Assembly: GCF_000956465.1 (NCBI RefSeq)
Contig: NZ_JYJA01000017.1
Coordinates: 1 to 41,934, forward strand
Reading direction: 5' to 3'
Origin: Microbacterium trichothecenolyticum
GTDB lineage: Bacteria; Actinomycetota; Actinomycetes; Actinomycetales; Microbacteriaceae
DNA: 41,934 nt
In this document: in pieces, positions 33,471 to 41,402 of the stretch
Layout of the letters: every line of letters begins with the position of its first letter
How positions within the stretch are numbered: position 1 is the first letter of the stretch
Notes under the pieces: model-generated
The model's input: only the letters and a program-made list of their open reading frames with translations
Databases searched by the model: none
Told to the model about the DNA's origin: nothing
Program-made: the position numbers and the translations under genes

Positions 33471-34445
33471 TCAGGAGTTGGCGCCGTTGATGGTCGCTGC
33501 GTCGATGCCGATGCCCTCCACGCCGAATTCGCCGAGGATCGCCGTGTAGGTCCCGTCATCCATGAGGCTCTGGAGTGCCGCCTGGATCGCTTCGGCGAGC
33601 TCCTGGTCGTCCTTGAGCACCCCGATGCCGTTCAGCGTCGCATCGTAGCCGTTCGGGGCGGTGGAGTCCTCGACCACCATGAAGGTCTTGCCGTCGTTCG
33701 TCGTCTTCGCGACGTACCCGGCGCTGGGCTTCGTGAGCAGCGAGGCGACGGCCTTGCCCGCGGTGATCGCGAGCTGGGCGTCGGAATCCGAGGGGAACTC
33801 GCTGAGGTTCACGGGCTCGAGGCCTTCGGCCTTGCAGTCTGCCTGCCACACTTCGTTGACGAGGTCGACCTGGCTCGTCGCGGTCTGAACGGCGACGTCC
33901 TTTCCGCACAGGTCGAGGTAGGTCTCGATCTTGTCGGGGTTGCCGGCGCGGGTGAGGATGCCGGTTCCCGACGCCGAGTAGTCCACGAACGTCAGCACAT
34001 CCATGCGCTCGACGCTCGAGGTCATCGCCGACATCGCGACGTCGAAGTTGCCGGCCTGGAGGGCGGGGATGATGCCGTCGAAGCCCTGCTGGGCGAAGTC
34101 GAAGTCGATGCCCAGCTTGGCCCCGATCGCCTGGCCGAGGAGCACGTCGACGCCCGTGAGCTCCTCCGAGCCTTCCTCGACGAACATCTCGAAGGGTGCG
34201 TACGGGGCGTCCGTCGCGACCTTGACGGCGCCGGCCTCGGCGACGTCGGCGGGGAGCAGCGCGCGCGCATCCTCATCGACGGCGATGTCGGTGCCCAGGA
34301 TGTCGACAGGGGCGGCGGACGCTCCCTCGTCGGAGCTCTTGTCGGCCCCCGAGGCGGCGGTACAGCCGGCGATGAGGATGCCAGCAGCGGCGAGCGCGGC
34401 GGTCGCGAGACTGGCGCGGCGCAGGCGGGGGGTGAGGATTGCCAT
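33471..34445 (-). CDS. Amino-acid-type ABC transporter substrate-binding lipoprotein
   Basis: This 324-residue solute-binding protein of family 3 has a lipoprotein signal with lipobox LIAGC (Cys28), a short Ser/Ala linker, then the bilobed fold: VKVATDAPYAPFEMF, DVLLGQAIGAKLGIDFDF, DGIIPALQAGNFDVAMSAMT, and near the end DDQELAEAIQAALQSLMDDGTY. The motif set matches polar amino acid or opine binders. In this setting the ligand could be beta-Asp-Arg, arginine or another dipeptide; sequence alone does not decide. It is the first gene of the operon, directly downstream of the operator-like element. Confidence 0.92.
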   Translation of the reverse strand: MAILTPRLRRASLATAALAAAGILIAGCTAASGADKSSDEGASAAPVDILGTDIAVDEDARALLPADVAEAGAVKVATDAPYAPFEMFVEEGSEELTGVDVLLGQAIGAKLGIDFDFAQQGFDGIIPALQAGNFDVAMSAMTSSVERMDVLTFVDYSASGTGILTRAGNPDKIETYLDLCGKDVAVQTATSQVDLVNEVWQADCKAEGLEPVNLSEFPSDSDAQLAITAGKAVASLLTKPSAGYVAKTTNDGKTFMVVEDSTAPNGYDATLNGIGVLKDDQELAEAIQAALQSLMDDGTYTAILGEFGVEGIGIDAATINGANS

Positions 34446-34494
34446 CGGTGGACCTTTCTCGTGGGAGCTCGACGGTGAGCGCCGGTCCCATCAT

Positions 34495-34507
34495 GTAACA
34501 GGCATTA
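34495..34507. promoter_or_regulatory. Candidate RpiR operator upstream of the ABC-M20-rpiR operon
   Basis: GTAACAGGCATTA (plus strand) lies 50 bp upstream of the binding-protein start codon. The arms GTAA and TTAC (to 34508) form an inverted repeat. It differs by one base from the element before the cyanophycinase gene. Confidence 0.6.
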
Positions 34508-34574
34508 CGAAATGTCTAGTTAACCGAACGCAAGTAACGAAAGTTCCAGGGTGACATGGGCTCGGAGGCCGCCG

Positions 34575-35195
34575 TCACCCCAGTTTCGCGAGCGTGGCGG
34601 AGAGCACCTCGCCGATGGCGGAGGGGTCGATCTGCGGCGCATCGCCCGCCTCGACCTGCTTGGCCCAGGACTGCCCGATGTACCGCATGACTCCCGCGAG
34701 GATATGCGTCGTGAGCTCCGCCTGCACGGCGAGGCGCGACGCATCCTCTGATGGGAACTGCGTGCGCAGCCGTAGCAGGATGATCTCGGCGAGCTCCTGC
34801 TCGAGGCCGGCCAGCCGCTCCATCTGCCTCGCCATGAGGGCGGAGCTGGTCCCGACGGCCCGGATGCGGCGGGCGAGGAGCTCGGGATCGGCGGCCATGG
34901 CACCCGGATCGATGCGGATGAGCTGGGCCGCGCCGATCAGAAGCGGTCCGCTCGACACGATGAACTCGCGTGCCGCCCGCTCGTCGATCGATGGAGGACC
35001 GGCGCCGATGACCGCGGCATCCTTCGTCCGGAAGTGATTGAAGAAGGTGCGCTGGCTGACGTGGGCCCGGGCGCAGATCATGTCGACCGTCACCGAGTCG
35101 TAGCCGTGCTCGATCACGAGATCGATGGCGGCACGCTCGATCGCGGCGGTCTTCGCGACGGCGTCGCGTCGCCGCGGAGGCGGTGGGGTCGACAT
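34575..35195 (-). CDS. TetR family transcriptional regulator
   Basis: This 206-residue regulator has a TetR helix-turn-helix at ~15-60 (AAIDLVIEHGYDSVTVDMICARAHVSQRTFFNHFRTKDAAV) and an all-helical ligand domain of the common C-terminal type. ATG 35195 is preferred because AGGAG is well placed upstream; GTG 35216 overlaps the FtsX stop and is possible. It is the last gene of the ABC-FtsX-TetR operon and probably represses it through the palindrome at 37299-37311. Confidence 0.9.
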   Translation of the reverse strand: MSTPPPPRRRDAVAKTAAIERAAIDLVIEHGYDSVTVDMICARAHVSQRTFFNHFRTKDAAVIGAGPPSIDERAAREFIVSSGPLLIGAAQLIRIDPGAMAADPELLARRIRAVGTSSALMARQMERLAGLEQELAEIILLRLRTQFPSEDASRLAVQAELTTHILAGVMRYIGQSWAKQVEAGDAPQIDPSAIGEVLSATLAKLG

Positions 35196-35212
35196 GATCT
35201 GCACTCCTGGGG

Positions 35213-36508
35213 TCACTCGTACCGTAGCGACTCGATCGGGTTCTGGCGCGCCGCCCGTCGCGCCGGGAGGACGCCGGACAGGAACGCGATGACCGTGATG
35301 ATGCCGACCACAGCGATCACATTGACCGGATCGAACAGCAGGATCCGCAGGCCCGGAAGGTCGGCCAGCAGGGTGTCGGCCGCGACGTTCGCGATCGCCG
35401 ACCCCACGAGGATCGCCGCGAGGGCCCCGATCGTCGCTCCCAGCAGCCCGATGACCGCGGCCTCGAGGCTGAACAGCGCGAAGACCCGCCCGTTCGACAT
35501 CCCCATCGCCTTCATGAGGCCGATCTCGCGAGTGCGCTCCTGCACGCTCATGAGCAGCGTGTTGACGATGCCGAAGGATGCGGCCAGCAGTGCCACGACG
35601 GCGAAGGTGCTCAGCACCCCGATGATCCCGTTGATGACCGTCTGCACGACGCCGAGCTGATCCTCGATCGTCTGCCCGGCGAGGTCGTCGGCCTGGAGGT
35701 CGGACTTCACGGCGGCGATATCGTCTTCGGTCACTGCTCCGCCGCTTCCCGACCCGTCCAGATACGCGACAGCGATCGGCCAGGCGCGCGGCTGCCCGGG
35801 AACGGCCTGCGCATCCGCCACCTCTGCGGTGAGCGCCGAGTTGGTCCCGGCGCCGGCGGCGAAGAGGCTCGCACGGGCCACACCGACGACCGTCGCCTCG
35901 ACCTGCTGCTGCGCCTGCTCGGCGTCGGTGTATCCGAGGCTGACCTTCTGGCCGATCGCGGCATCCGCGTCCTCGAAGCCCAGGGCGCTCACGTAGTCCT
36001 CAGGCAGGACGATCTGGGCTTCCGAGGAATCCTGGTCGAGCTGCTCGCCGGCGACGAGGTCGCTCTGCCCGATCGAGGACGTCGGGTTGATGTCGACCTC
36101 GTAGCGCGCGCCGCCGCTGGATGCCTCAATCCAGTCGACCGAGATCTGGTCGATCGCGTCGACGCGGCGCACGCCGTCGATGCCGTCGATCGTGTCGACG
36201 TCAGCCTGATTGAGGAGTGTTCCCGAGGTCAGCGGCGTCGCCTGGCCCGACTGCTGGCGCCCGTCGGGGTCGTACTCGGTCGGGCCGTCGGACGTCGACG
36301 TCGTCGCAGCCGGCGAGACGAGGAGGATGTCGTTCGCGCCGAGCGTCGCGACCTGACGCTGGACGTAGTCGCTGACGCCGGCTCCCAGAGCTGTCGTGAG
36401 CGTCAGGGCGAAGGCTCCGACGAACAGGCTGAGCACTGTCAACGTCGTCCGCAGCTTGCTGCGGAAGGAGTTGCGCGCAGCAGCGCGGAGGATGTCTGCG
36501 GTCTTCAT
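35213..36508 (-). CDS. MacB-like FtsX-family ABC permease
   Basis: This 431-residue protein has helix 1 at ~20-42 (TTLTVLSLFVGAFALTL), a large extracytoplasmic MacB-type periplasmic core domain (~45-300, Asp/Gln-rich), then three helices (FAVVALLAASFGIVNTLLMS; GLLGATIGALAAILVGSAIA; VIAVVGIITVIAFLSGVLPA) and the ending PARRAARQNPIESLRYE typical of this family. The segment VQERTREIGLMKAMGMSN contacts the ATPase. It overlaps the ATPase gene by 4 nt. Members export peptides, drugs or lipoproteins, or act as mechanotransmitters; the substrate is unknown. Confidence 0.92.
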   Translation of the reverse strand: MKTADILRAAARNSFRSKLRTTLTVLSLFVGAFALTLTTALGAGVSDYVQRQVATLGANDILLVSPAATTSTSDGPTEYDPDGRQQSGQATPLTSGTLLNQADVDTIDGIDGVRRVDAIDQISVDWIEASSGGARYEVDINPTSSIGQSDLVAGEQLDQDSSEAQIVLPEDYVSALGFEDADAAIGQKVSLGYTDAEQAQQQVEATVVGVARASLFAAGAGTNSALTAEVADAQAVPGQPRAWPIAVAYLDGSGSGGAVTEDDIAAVKSDLQADDLAGQTIEDQLGVVQTVINGIIGVLSTFAVVALLAASFGIVNTLLMSVQERTREIGLMKAMGMSNGRVFALFSLEAAVIGLLGATIGALAAILVGSAIANVAADTLLADLPGLRILLFDPVNVIAVVGIITVIAFLSGVLPARRAARQNPIESLRYE

Positions 36509-37269
36509 CCGCTCACCCCCTCGGTCGCGAGATCGCCAGGCACGGAGTCTGCGGCGATGAGCCCGTCGGCGATCGTGATCGTGCGATCGCAGCGGCGGGC
36601 GAGATCGGCGTCATGGGTGACCACGACGAGTGTGATGCCACGTTCGCGCTGCAGCCCGAAGAGGATCTCCTCCACGGTCTGACCGGTCGCGGAGTCGAGA
36701 TTGCCGGTCGGTTCGTCGGCGAAGATGACCGACGGGTCGTTCACGAGGGCGCGGGCGATGGCGACTCGCTGCTTCTGGCCGCCGGAGAGATCGTTGGCTC
36801 GGTTGTCGGCTTTGTCTGCCATTCCGAGCGCGGTGAGCGCATCCATCGCCCGGCGCCGCCGCTCCCTGGCGGGCATGCCGCCGATGACGAGAGGAAGGCT
36901 CACGTTCTCGAACACGGTCTGCCCGGCCGTGAGGAAGAACTGCTGGAACACGAAGCCGAACTGCGCGTTCCGCAGGGCGTTGGCGTCGCGCTCGCGAAGG
37001 ACGGCGACGTCGCGCCCGTCGATTTCGATGCGTCCGCCCGTCGGGCGGTCGAGCAGGGCGAGCAGATGCATGAGGGTGGACTTGCCCGAGCCGGACTTGC
37101 CCACGATCGCCAGTGACTCGCCGCGGCGCACCTCGAGGTTCACACCTCGGAGGGCGTGGAAAGCGGCATCGCCGCGTCCGTAGGTGCGGGTGACGTCGAC
37201 CGCTCGCACGACGGGTGACGGATGCTGTCGCCCCTCGTCGACGAGGGGCGGACGGGTCTTCTCGGGCAT
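36505..37269 (-). CDS. MacB/LolD-type ABC transporter ATP-binding protein
   Basis: This 254-residue ATPase has Walker [10 protein letters not shown], the LolD/MacB Q-loop region [24 protein letters not shown], signature LSGGQKQR, Walker [14 protein letters not shown] (the family-typical ADEPTGNLD) and the switch His in VVTHD. A ~20-residue polar N-terminal extension precedes the domain. It is the first gene of a three-gene operon and partners the FtsX permease. Confidence 0.93.
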   Translation of the reverse strand: MPEKTRPPLVDEGRQHPSPVVRAVDVTRTYGRGDAAFHALRGVNLEVRRGESLAIVGKSGSGKSTLMHLLALLDRPTGGRIEIDGRDVAVLRERDANALRNAQFGFVFQQFFLTAGQTVFENVSLPLVIGGMPARERRRRAMDALTALGMADKADNRANDLSGGQKQRVAIARALVNDPSVIFADEPTGNLDSATGQTVEEILFGLQRERGITLVVVTHDADLARRCDRTITIADGLIAADSVPGDLATEGVSG

Positions 37270-37298
37270 GCGATTCCTCTCCGCTAAATTACAGTGAC

Positions 37299-37329
37299 TG
37301 CATCTTATGCATCAGTATCTGCCAAACAA
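37299..37329 (-). promoter_or_regulatory. Promoter and TetR-type palindrome of the ABC-FtsX-tetR operon
   Basis: On the minus strand, TTGTTT (37329-37324) and TAAGAT (37307-37302) are 16 bp apart. The palindrome TGCATCTTATGCA (37299-37311, arms of 5) covers the -10 element, the classic position for repression. Confidence 0.6.
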
Positions 37330-37542
37330 CTGCGTGAGCGCTAAGAGAACCCCCTCCCTCCAGCCGCCCGGTCGTCGGATGCCGATGCGGAGTTCGGCGT
37401 GCGCGCGAATGTTCGACGGGTGCATCCGCACGGAGCCGATATCCGGAAGACACCATCGAGCGCAGCTCTTCTCGCGCGGACCCATCGAGCGGTCTGCGGG
37501 AGTGGCCGTGAGAAGTCGATCCCGAAGGGGACGAGGTATCCG

Positions 37543-38457
37543 ATGTCATCTTCCGTCGAAGCGTCGCAAGCACGTCGAGGCGTCCGTATCGACCGCCGTC
37601 TCGTGGGCCGCGCATGCGTGGTCTTCTTCGCGGTAGGCCAGCTCGTCTCCAATCTGGCGTTCACGCTCTGGTCGCCGAACCAGCTCCGATCCGGAGTCGA
37701 GTTCTCGCCGCTGATCCCGCCGGGGGCGATGTTCTCGATCTGGGCGGTCATCATCACGGCGAGCATCCTGTGGTCGATCCTGCAGCTCCGCCCGGCGGTG
37801 CGGGAATCGCCCCTGAGGGACCGTCTCGTGGCGCCCCTGAGCGTCGTCTACGCCGGCTTCGGCGTGTGGCTGGCGGCGGCATCCCTCGGTCAGCAGTCGC
37901 CACTGACACTCGTGGTGTTCGTCGTCATCGTGGCCGCCCACGTCGTCGCGTGGCGGAGGATCACGGCCCACCGGGAAGAGGTCGCCGGATGGCGACGCAT
38001 TGACCGCACGGTTCTGTATCTGTCGGAAGGGCTGTACGCCGGATGGACCTCCATCGCCCTGTACCTGAACGTCGCCACCGTCGTTCAGGCGACCGGCGCC
38101 CCCATCGGCGGGGGCTGGGGCACCACGTGGCAGCTGCTCGTCGTGGCGGCAGCCGCTGGAACCGCGGTCCTGTTCGTCGTGATCAGCCACGGGTCCATCT
38201 GGTACACGGCGACCGCGTGCTACGCGCTCGTCGGTGCCACGATCTCATCGACCCTCGGCGGCTTCACCGCGTTGGCCCTCGCCCTGGGGATCGGGATCAT
38301 CGCGATCATCGGGTCGACGATCACGGTCCGAGCGTCGACCGACGCCGGACGCGCGTCGGATGAGGAGAACGGCCCGGACGGGGCTGATACGGCTGAGGGC
38401 GCGCACGACTCCAACCGAGCCTTTGGGCCCAAGAGCACCCGAAGATCCGTCTTGTGA
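37543..38457 (+). CDS. Multi-pass membrane protein, possibly TspO/MBR-like
   Basis: This 304-residue protein has about eight hydrophobic helices from residue ~25 to ~265. The segment LIPPGAMFSIWAVIITASILWSI and later YAGWTSIALYLNVATV recall the tryptophan-rich sensory (TspO/MBR) family, but it is longer than TspO and has a charged, Asp/Glu-rich C-terminal tail (~270-304). GAAGGGGACGAGG precedes ATG 37543. Function is not assigned. It diverges from the ABC-FtsX operon and is read in the same direction as the next gene. Confidence 0.65.
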   Translation: MSSSVEASQARRGVRIDRRLVGRACVVFFAVGQLVSNLAFTLWSPNQLRSGVEFSPLIPPGAMFSIWAVIITASILWSILQLRPAVRESPLRDRLVAPLSVVYAGFGVWLAAASLGQQSPLTLVVFVVIVAAHVVAWRRITAHREEVAGWRRIDRTVLYLSEGLYAGWTSIALYLNVATVVQATGAPIGGGWGTTWQLLVVAAAAGTAVLFVVISHGSIWYTATACYALVGATISSTLGGFTALALALGIGIIAIIGSTITVRASTDAGRASDEENGPDGADTAEGAHDSNRAFGPKSTRRSVL

Positions 38458-38486
38458 ACCCTGTCGCTGCCGCCCCTGTCGGGGCG

Positions 38487-38492
38487 TAGCGT
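38487..38492 (+). promoter_or_regulatory. -10 element of a leaderless promoter (TAGCGT)
   Basis: TAGCGT, spacer GACAAC (6 nt), then GTG 38499. The first start codon at this position opens a 15-codon reading frame rather than the main gene. Confidence 0.5.
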
Positions 38493-38498
38493 GACAAC

Positions 38499-38546
38499 GT
38501 GGCGAGCTCAAAGACGCGCACACCCGGCGCGGGCAGGATCGGCTGA
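38499..38546 (+). CDS. Possible 15-residue leader peptide
   Basis: GTG 38499 sits exactly at leaderless distance from TAGCGT. The frame encodes 15 residues (MASSKTRTPGAGRIG) and its TGA ends 2 nt before ATG 38549 of the next gene. A terminating ribosome could reinitiate there, coupling the two. The main gene has only a modest Shine-Dalgarno (GGCAGGATCGG) inside this frame. Existence of the peptide is inferred from spacing alone. Confidence 0.4.
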   Translation: MASSKTRTPGAGRIG

Positions 38547-38548
38547 CG

Positions 38549-39364
38549 ATGGATGCCGCTGCCCGTGCGGAACTGGCCGCACTACGTCGCCGCGCGTACG
38601 ACCGGGACGCCGACATCGCCGGGGACGAAGTCGCGTTGGAGCGTCTGTCCGAGCTCGAAGGGCTCGCCCTCGCAGCCCGGTCTGAGGCCGCACCCGCGCC
38701 GTCATGGACGGCAGGCACCCCAGGGCCCGAGGCCTCCACCCCCGATCCCTTCACTCACCGAGGACCGGCATCCGACGCGGGCCCGACGGCCGACGGACCG
38801 GCCACAGGCCGCCCCTCGCCCCGCCGCCTTCTGATCGTCGGCCTCGTCGCCTCGGTCACGCTGTTCGCGGCCGCCCTCGGCGCGGTCGACGGGGCGCAGA
38901 CGGTGCCGGACCCGATCCGCGCTGGCGCGGCCACCACGCCGTCTCTCATAAGGCCCGCTGCGACCGACCTCACCGCGAACGGTCGTGTGTCCATCCCTCT
39001 GCTCGTCGACAGGGTGCGCGGCGAGTTCATCGACGTCTCCTCGCGGCCCGATGCGCCGATGTTCCCCGCCAACGGCGTGACAATGTGGGCGCAGCCACTC
39101 GGCGTCCACTACGGATGGGCGCTCTGGGTCGCCAGAGTATCGAGCGGGCACGGACCGCAGAACTGCCTGCTGCTGACCGATGGCGCTGCGACCGAAGTAC
39201 AGTGCACGCCCCACGATGCCACCGCGGAGCGGGCGGTTGGAGTGTCGCTCGCCTTTGACAAGCTCGCCGAAGATCAGCGGCCCCCGGGCATGACACCCGA
39301 TCAGCAGGTGACCTTCGGATGGGGCGGCGCGGCCTACATGACCATGGAGATCAACGACAGCTGA
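38549..39364 (+). CDS. Hypothetical single-pass membrane protein
   Basis: This 271-residue protein has an acidic helical N terminus (ARAELAALRRRAYDRDADI, EVALERLSELEGLALAAR), a Pro/Thr/Ala-rich linker (~50-92), one transmembrane helix (~94-115, LLIVGLVASVTLFAAALGAV) and an extracytoplasmic domain with WGWALWVARVS-like beta character and two Cys residues (NCLLLTDG, VQCTPHD) that could form a disulfide. The layout resembles an anti-sigma-like or envelope protein of Microbacteriaceae, but no family is recognised. Confidence 0.75.
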   Translation: MDAAARAELAALRRRAYDRDADIAGDEVALERLSELEGLALAARSEAAPAPSWTAGTPGPEASTPDPFTHRGPASDAGPTADGPATGRPSPRRLLIVGLVASVTLFAAALGAVDGAQTVPDPIRAGAATTPSLIRPAATDLTANGRVSIPLLVDRVRGEFIDVSSRPDAPMFPANGVTMWAQPLGVHYGWALWVARVSSGHGPQNCLLLTDGAATEVQCTPHDATAERAVGVSLAFDKLAEDQRPPGMTPDQQVTFGWGGAAYMTMEINDS

Positions 39365-39731
39365 TGTGTCCTCTCACCGCCTTGCCCCCGAGGTCCGGCG
39401 TTACCGTGAACAGGCGGCGAGCGAGGCAGGAGGACTCGCCGCTCGGGATCTTCCTGGCGAGGCCCGCGAGCCCGGGCTGGTTCGAGATGGCCGCGCCGGA
39501 TCGAAGGAGGTGACCCCATCAGTCGAGCCGCTCCACGCGCAGGTTCCGCGCAACCAGCGATCATTCCCCCTGCTCGCGGAGAGATCCCCGCGAGTCATCG
39601 ATCGCACGTCGTGGGGCCTCGCACCGACGCACTGAAGCTGGCGACCGGTCGGCTCCCTCCCTCAGGCGCGATCAGTCCCTCAGGCGCGTTCAGCCGCAGC
39701 CCCGCATCGCCGCCCCGCATCGCCAGGGGCG
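39365..39731. other. Intergenic region without a supported gene
   Basis: These 367 bases hold no supported gene. Frames in this stretch read as Arg/Ala-rich shadow-like sequence with no good start. The only structure noticed is an 18-bp tandem repeat near its right end. Confidence 0.5.
39658..39693 (+). repeat. 18-bp direct tandem repeat, two copies
   Basis: TCCCTCAGGCGCGATCAG is followed immediately by TCCCTCAGGCGCGTTCAG, with one mismatch. Confidence 0.8.
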
Positions 39732-40073
39732 TCACAATTCGGAGCGGGCGAGCTCGGTGGTGCGTCGCTGGCGCATCGCGAGGAACAGCGGGAAGGTGAA
39801 GGCAAACGCGGTGATCGCCGCACCGGCGACGTAGAGCCAGCCGAAACGCATCCGCAGGCGCCGAGCCTCGACGATGATGAAGATGCTCCCTGCGACAGCT
39901 ACCACGAGCAGGTCGACCGTGAACGACGACACGGCAGGACCACTGGTCGCCAGGTCGCCGAGGTAGTCCCGCATCTGGATGATCGCGAGCACGTTGAAGT
40001 ACCAGGTGCCGATCAGGCCGACGATCGCGAGCCCTAGGTAGGCGAAGGCGAGCGGTGTCCAATGACGTCTCAT
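39732..40073 (-). CDS. DUF2834-like small membrane protein
   Basis: This 113-residue protein has three predicted helices: ~8-30 (AFAYLGLAIVGLIGTWYFNVLAII), ~50-72 (FTVDLLVVAVAGSIFIIVEARRLRM) and ~76-98 (LYVAGAAITAFAFTFPLFLAMRQ). The opening helix with GTWYFN and the EARR-RM segment match DUF2834 proteins of actinobacteria. ATG 40073 is chosen because the family sequence begins there; longer in-frame starts lack support. GACAAT lies 9 nt before it on this strand, slightly too far for the leaderless pattern. Confidence 0.72.
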   Translation of the reverse strand: MRRHWTPLAFAYLGLAIVGLIGTWYFNVLAIIQMRDYLGDLATSGPAVSSFTVDLLVVAVAGSIFIIVEARRLRMRFGWLYVAGAAITAFAFTFPLFLAMRQRRTTELARSEL

Positions 40074-40262
40074 GACTCGATCATTGTCGGGTATGGATCC
40101 CCACGCCGCGCCTACTTTGTCGCGAGCCACGCCCGCATCGTGAAAGACCGCGGCCGCCTTGCGTGCGGAATGGCACGAGCGCGCGGTGCCCGGTTGAGGA
40201 ACCTCCGGACTGGGGAAGCACAGGGTGGTGTCGTGAAGCTGTTCCTGTCTCGCGGCGCGCAC

Positions 40263-40268
40263 TACGCT
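40263..40268 (+). promoter_or_regulatory. -10 element of a leaderless promoter (TACGCT)
   Basis: TACGCT, spacer CGGCGAC (7 nt), then GTG 40276. Confidence 0.45.
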
Positions 40269-40275
40269 CGGCGAC

Positions 40276-40800
40276 GTGATCATCCGGTCGGCATCGCTCG
40301 ACGACCTCGCGGAGATCAACGCCGTCCATGAAGCGTGCGGCAGGCGAGCTTGGGACTTCGCAGTCATGAGCGATCTCGACGATCGGCTCGTCGTGGTCGC
40401 AGTCGTCGACGGCAAGATCGTCGCAGCCGCCAAGACGCATCACCAATCGGCCCCCGAAGGCGGTGCGCCGGAGGGGTATTACCTCGGTGGTCTGGCCGTA
40501 CATCCTTCCCATCGCCGAGAGGGCATCGGTCTGGCTCTGACCCGGGCGCGCGTCGAGTGGGTGTGGGCGCGTGCCGATGCCGTGCACTACTTCACCGACG
40601 AAGACAACGTCGCCTCCTTGCAGATGCATGCGGCATTCGGTTTCGAGGAGATCGCGCGACTTTCCACCATTCTTGGCGCGCAAGCCAACCGCGAGCACCT
40701 CGTTCTGTTCCGTGCCACCCGGCCGGAGAACCAACGCGGCGTTGTCGCGCACCACGTACGTCCACGCGGGCCGGCGGACGCTGAGCAATCGCGATCGTGA
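40276..40800 (+). CDS. GNAT family N-acetyltransferase
   Basis: This 174-residue acetyl-CoA-dependent acetyltransferase keeps the GNAT motif order: RSASLDDLAEINAVHEAC at the start, beta-strand DRLVVVAVVDGKIVAAA, the acetyl-CoA loop VHPSHRREGIGLALTRARVEW (motif A, R-x-x-G-x-G/A type) at ~77-97, and the C-terminal YFTDEDNVASLQMHAAFGFEEIARL (motif B). The final ~25 residues are Arg/His-rich and outside the fold. It begins at GTG 40276. The acceptor substrate is unknown. Confidence 0.88.
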   Translation: MIIRSASLDDLAEINAVHEACGRRAWDFAVMSDLDDRLVVVAVVDGKIVAAAKTHHQSAPEGGAPEGYYLGGLAVHPSHRREGIGLALTRARVEWVWARADAVHYFTDEDNVASLQMHAAFGFEEIARLSTILGAQANREHLVLFRATRPENQRGVVAHHVRPRGPADAEQSRS

Positions 40801-40922
40801 GCGCTGGCACTCAAACCACGATGCCTGCCGCGACTAAGCTGGCACGGCGTTGCCTGGTCCCATGATCAGCTCGGCGCTCGAACAAGGCGGTCACTTATGA
40901 AAGCTCGTACCGATATCGTCGC

Positions 40923-41387
40923 GTGAGCGACATTCCCCGGCTCGTCGCATGGCGACGACAGCTCCTCGAGGCGCACTCACGGCTTCGTCTCGCGCTCGCC
41001 ACCGCACAGGAGGCAGCCCGCGACGACGGTGATGTCCCGGACGCTTCGCGAGACCTCCTGCTCTTCTGCCACGGGTTCTGCGTGGCCCTCGACGGACACC
41101 ATCGAGGGGAAGACGCGCTGCTCTTCCCAGCCCTCGTCGCGCAGTACCCAGAGGCTGCTCGCGTCGTCCGCTTGCTCCAGCAGGATCACGACATGATCTC
41201 CACCCTTGTGACCCGCTTCGACGCGGCGGTGCAATCCGCCGCATCCCCCGCGAGCCTCGCGCAGCATCTGGAGGGCTTCGCGGCGATCATGGAGTCGCAC
41301 TTCCGATTCGAGGAGCGAGAGCTGGAGCCCCTGCTCGACAGACTCGAACTTCGGGCCGACCCCGACGCGGTCTTTGGGTCGCTGTGA
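40923..41387 (+). CDS. Hemerythrin domain-containing protein
   Basis: This 154-residue four-helix hemerythrin-like protein carries candidate di-iron ligands: His18 (LEAHSR), His50 (LLFCHGF), His59 and Glu63 (HHRGED), His89 (QQDHD), His126 and Glu130 (ESHFRFEE). The spacing HxxxE in two helices is characteristic. Such proteins sense or bind oxygen, NO or iron; in actinobacteria related proteins respond to nitrosative or redox stress. It starts at GTG 40923 without a strong Shine-Dalgarno. A nearby small frame between 40850 and 40900 is not supported as a gene. Confidence 0.85.
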   Translation: MSDIPRLVAWRRQLLEAHSRLRLALATAQEAARDDGDVPDASRDLLLFCHGFCVALDGHHRGEDALLFPALVAQYPEAARVVRLLQQDHDMISTLVTRFDAAVQSAASPASLAQHLEGFAAIMESHFRFEERELEPLLDRLELRADPDAVFGSL

Positions 41388-41402
41388 CCCGCCGCCGCAC
41401 AG

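Noticed and set aside
39366..39635. 89-codon plus-strand frame
   Set aside because: There is no ribosome-binding site, the composition is shadow-like, and it matches no recognisable family.
40850..40900. Small frame starting TTG after TAAGCT
   Set aside because: The spacing from the -10-like element is 9 nt, outside the 6-7 nt pattern, and the frame has only 16 codons.
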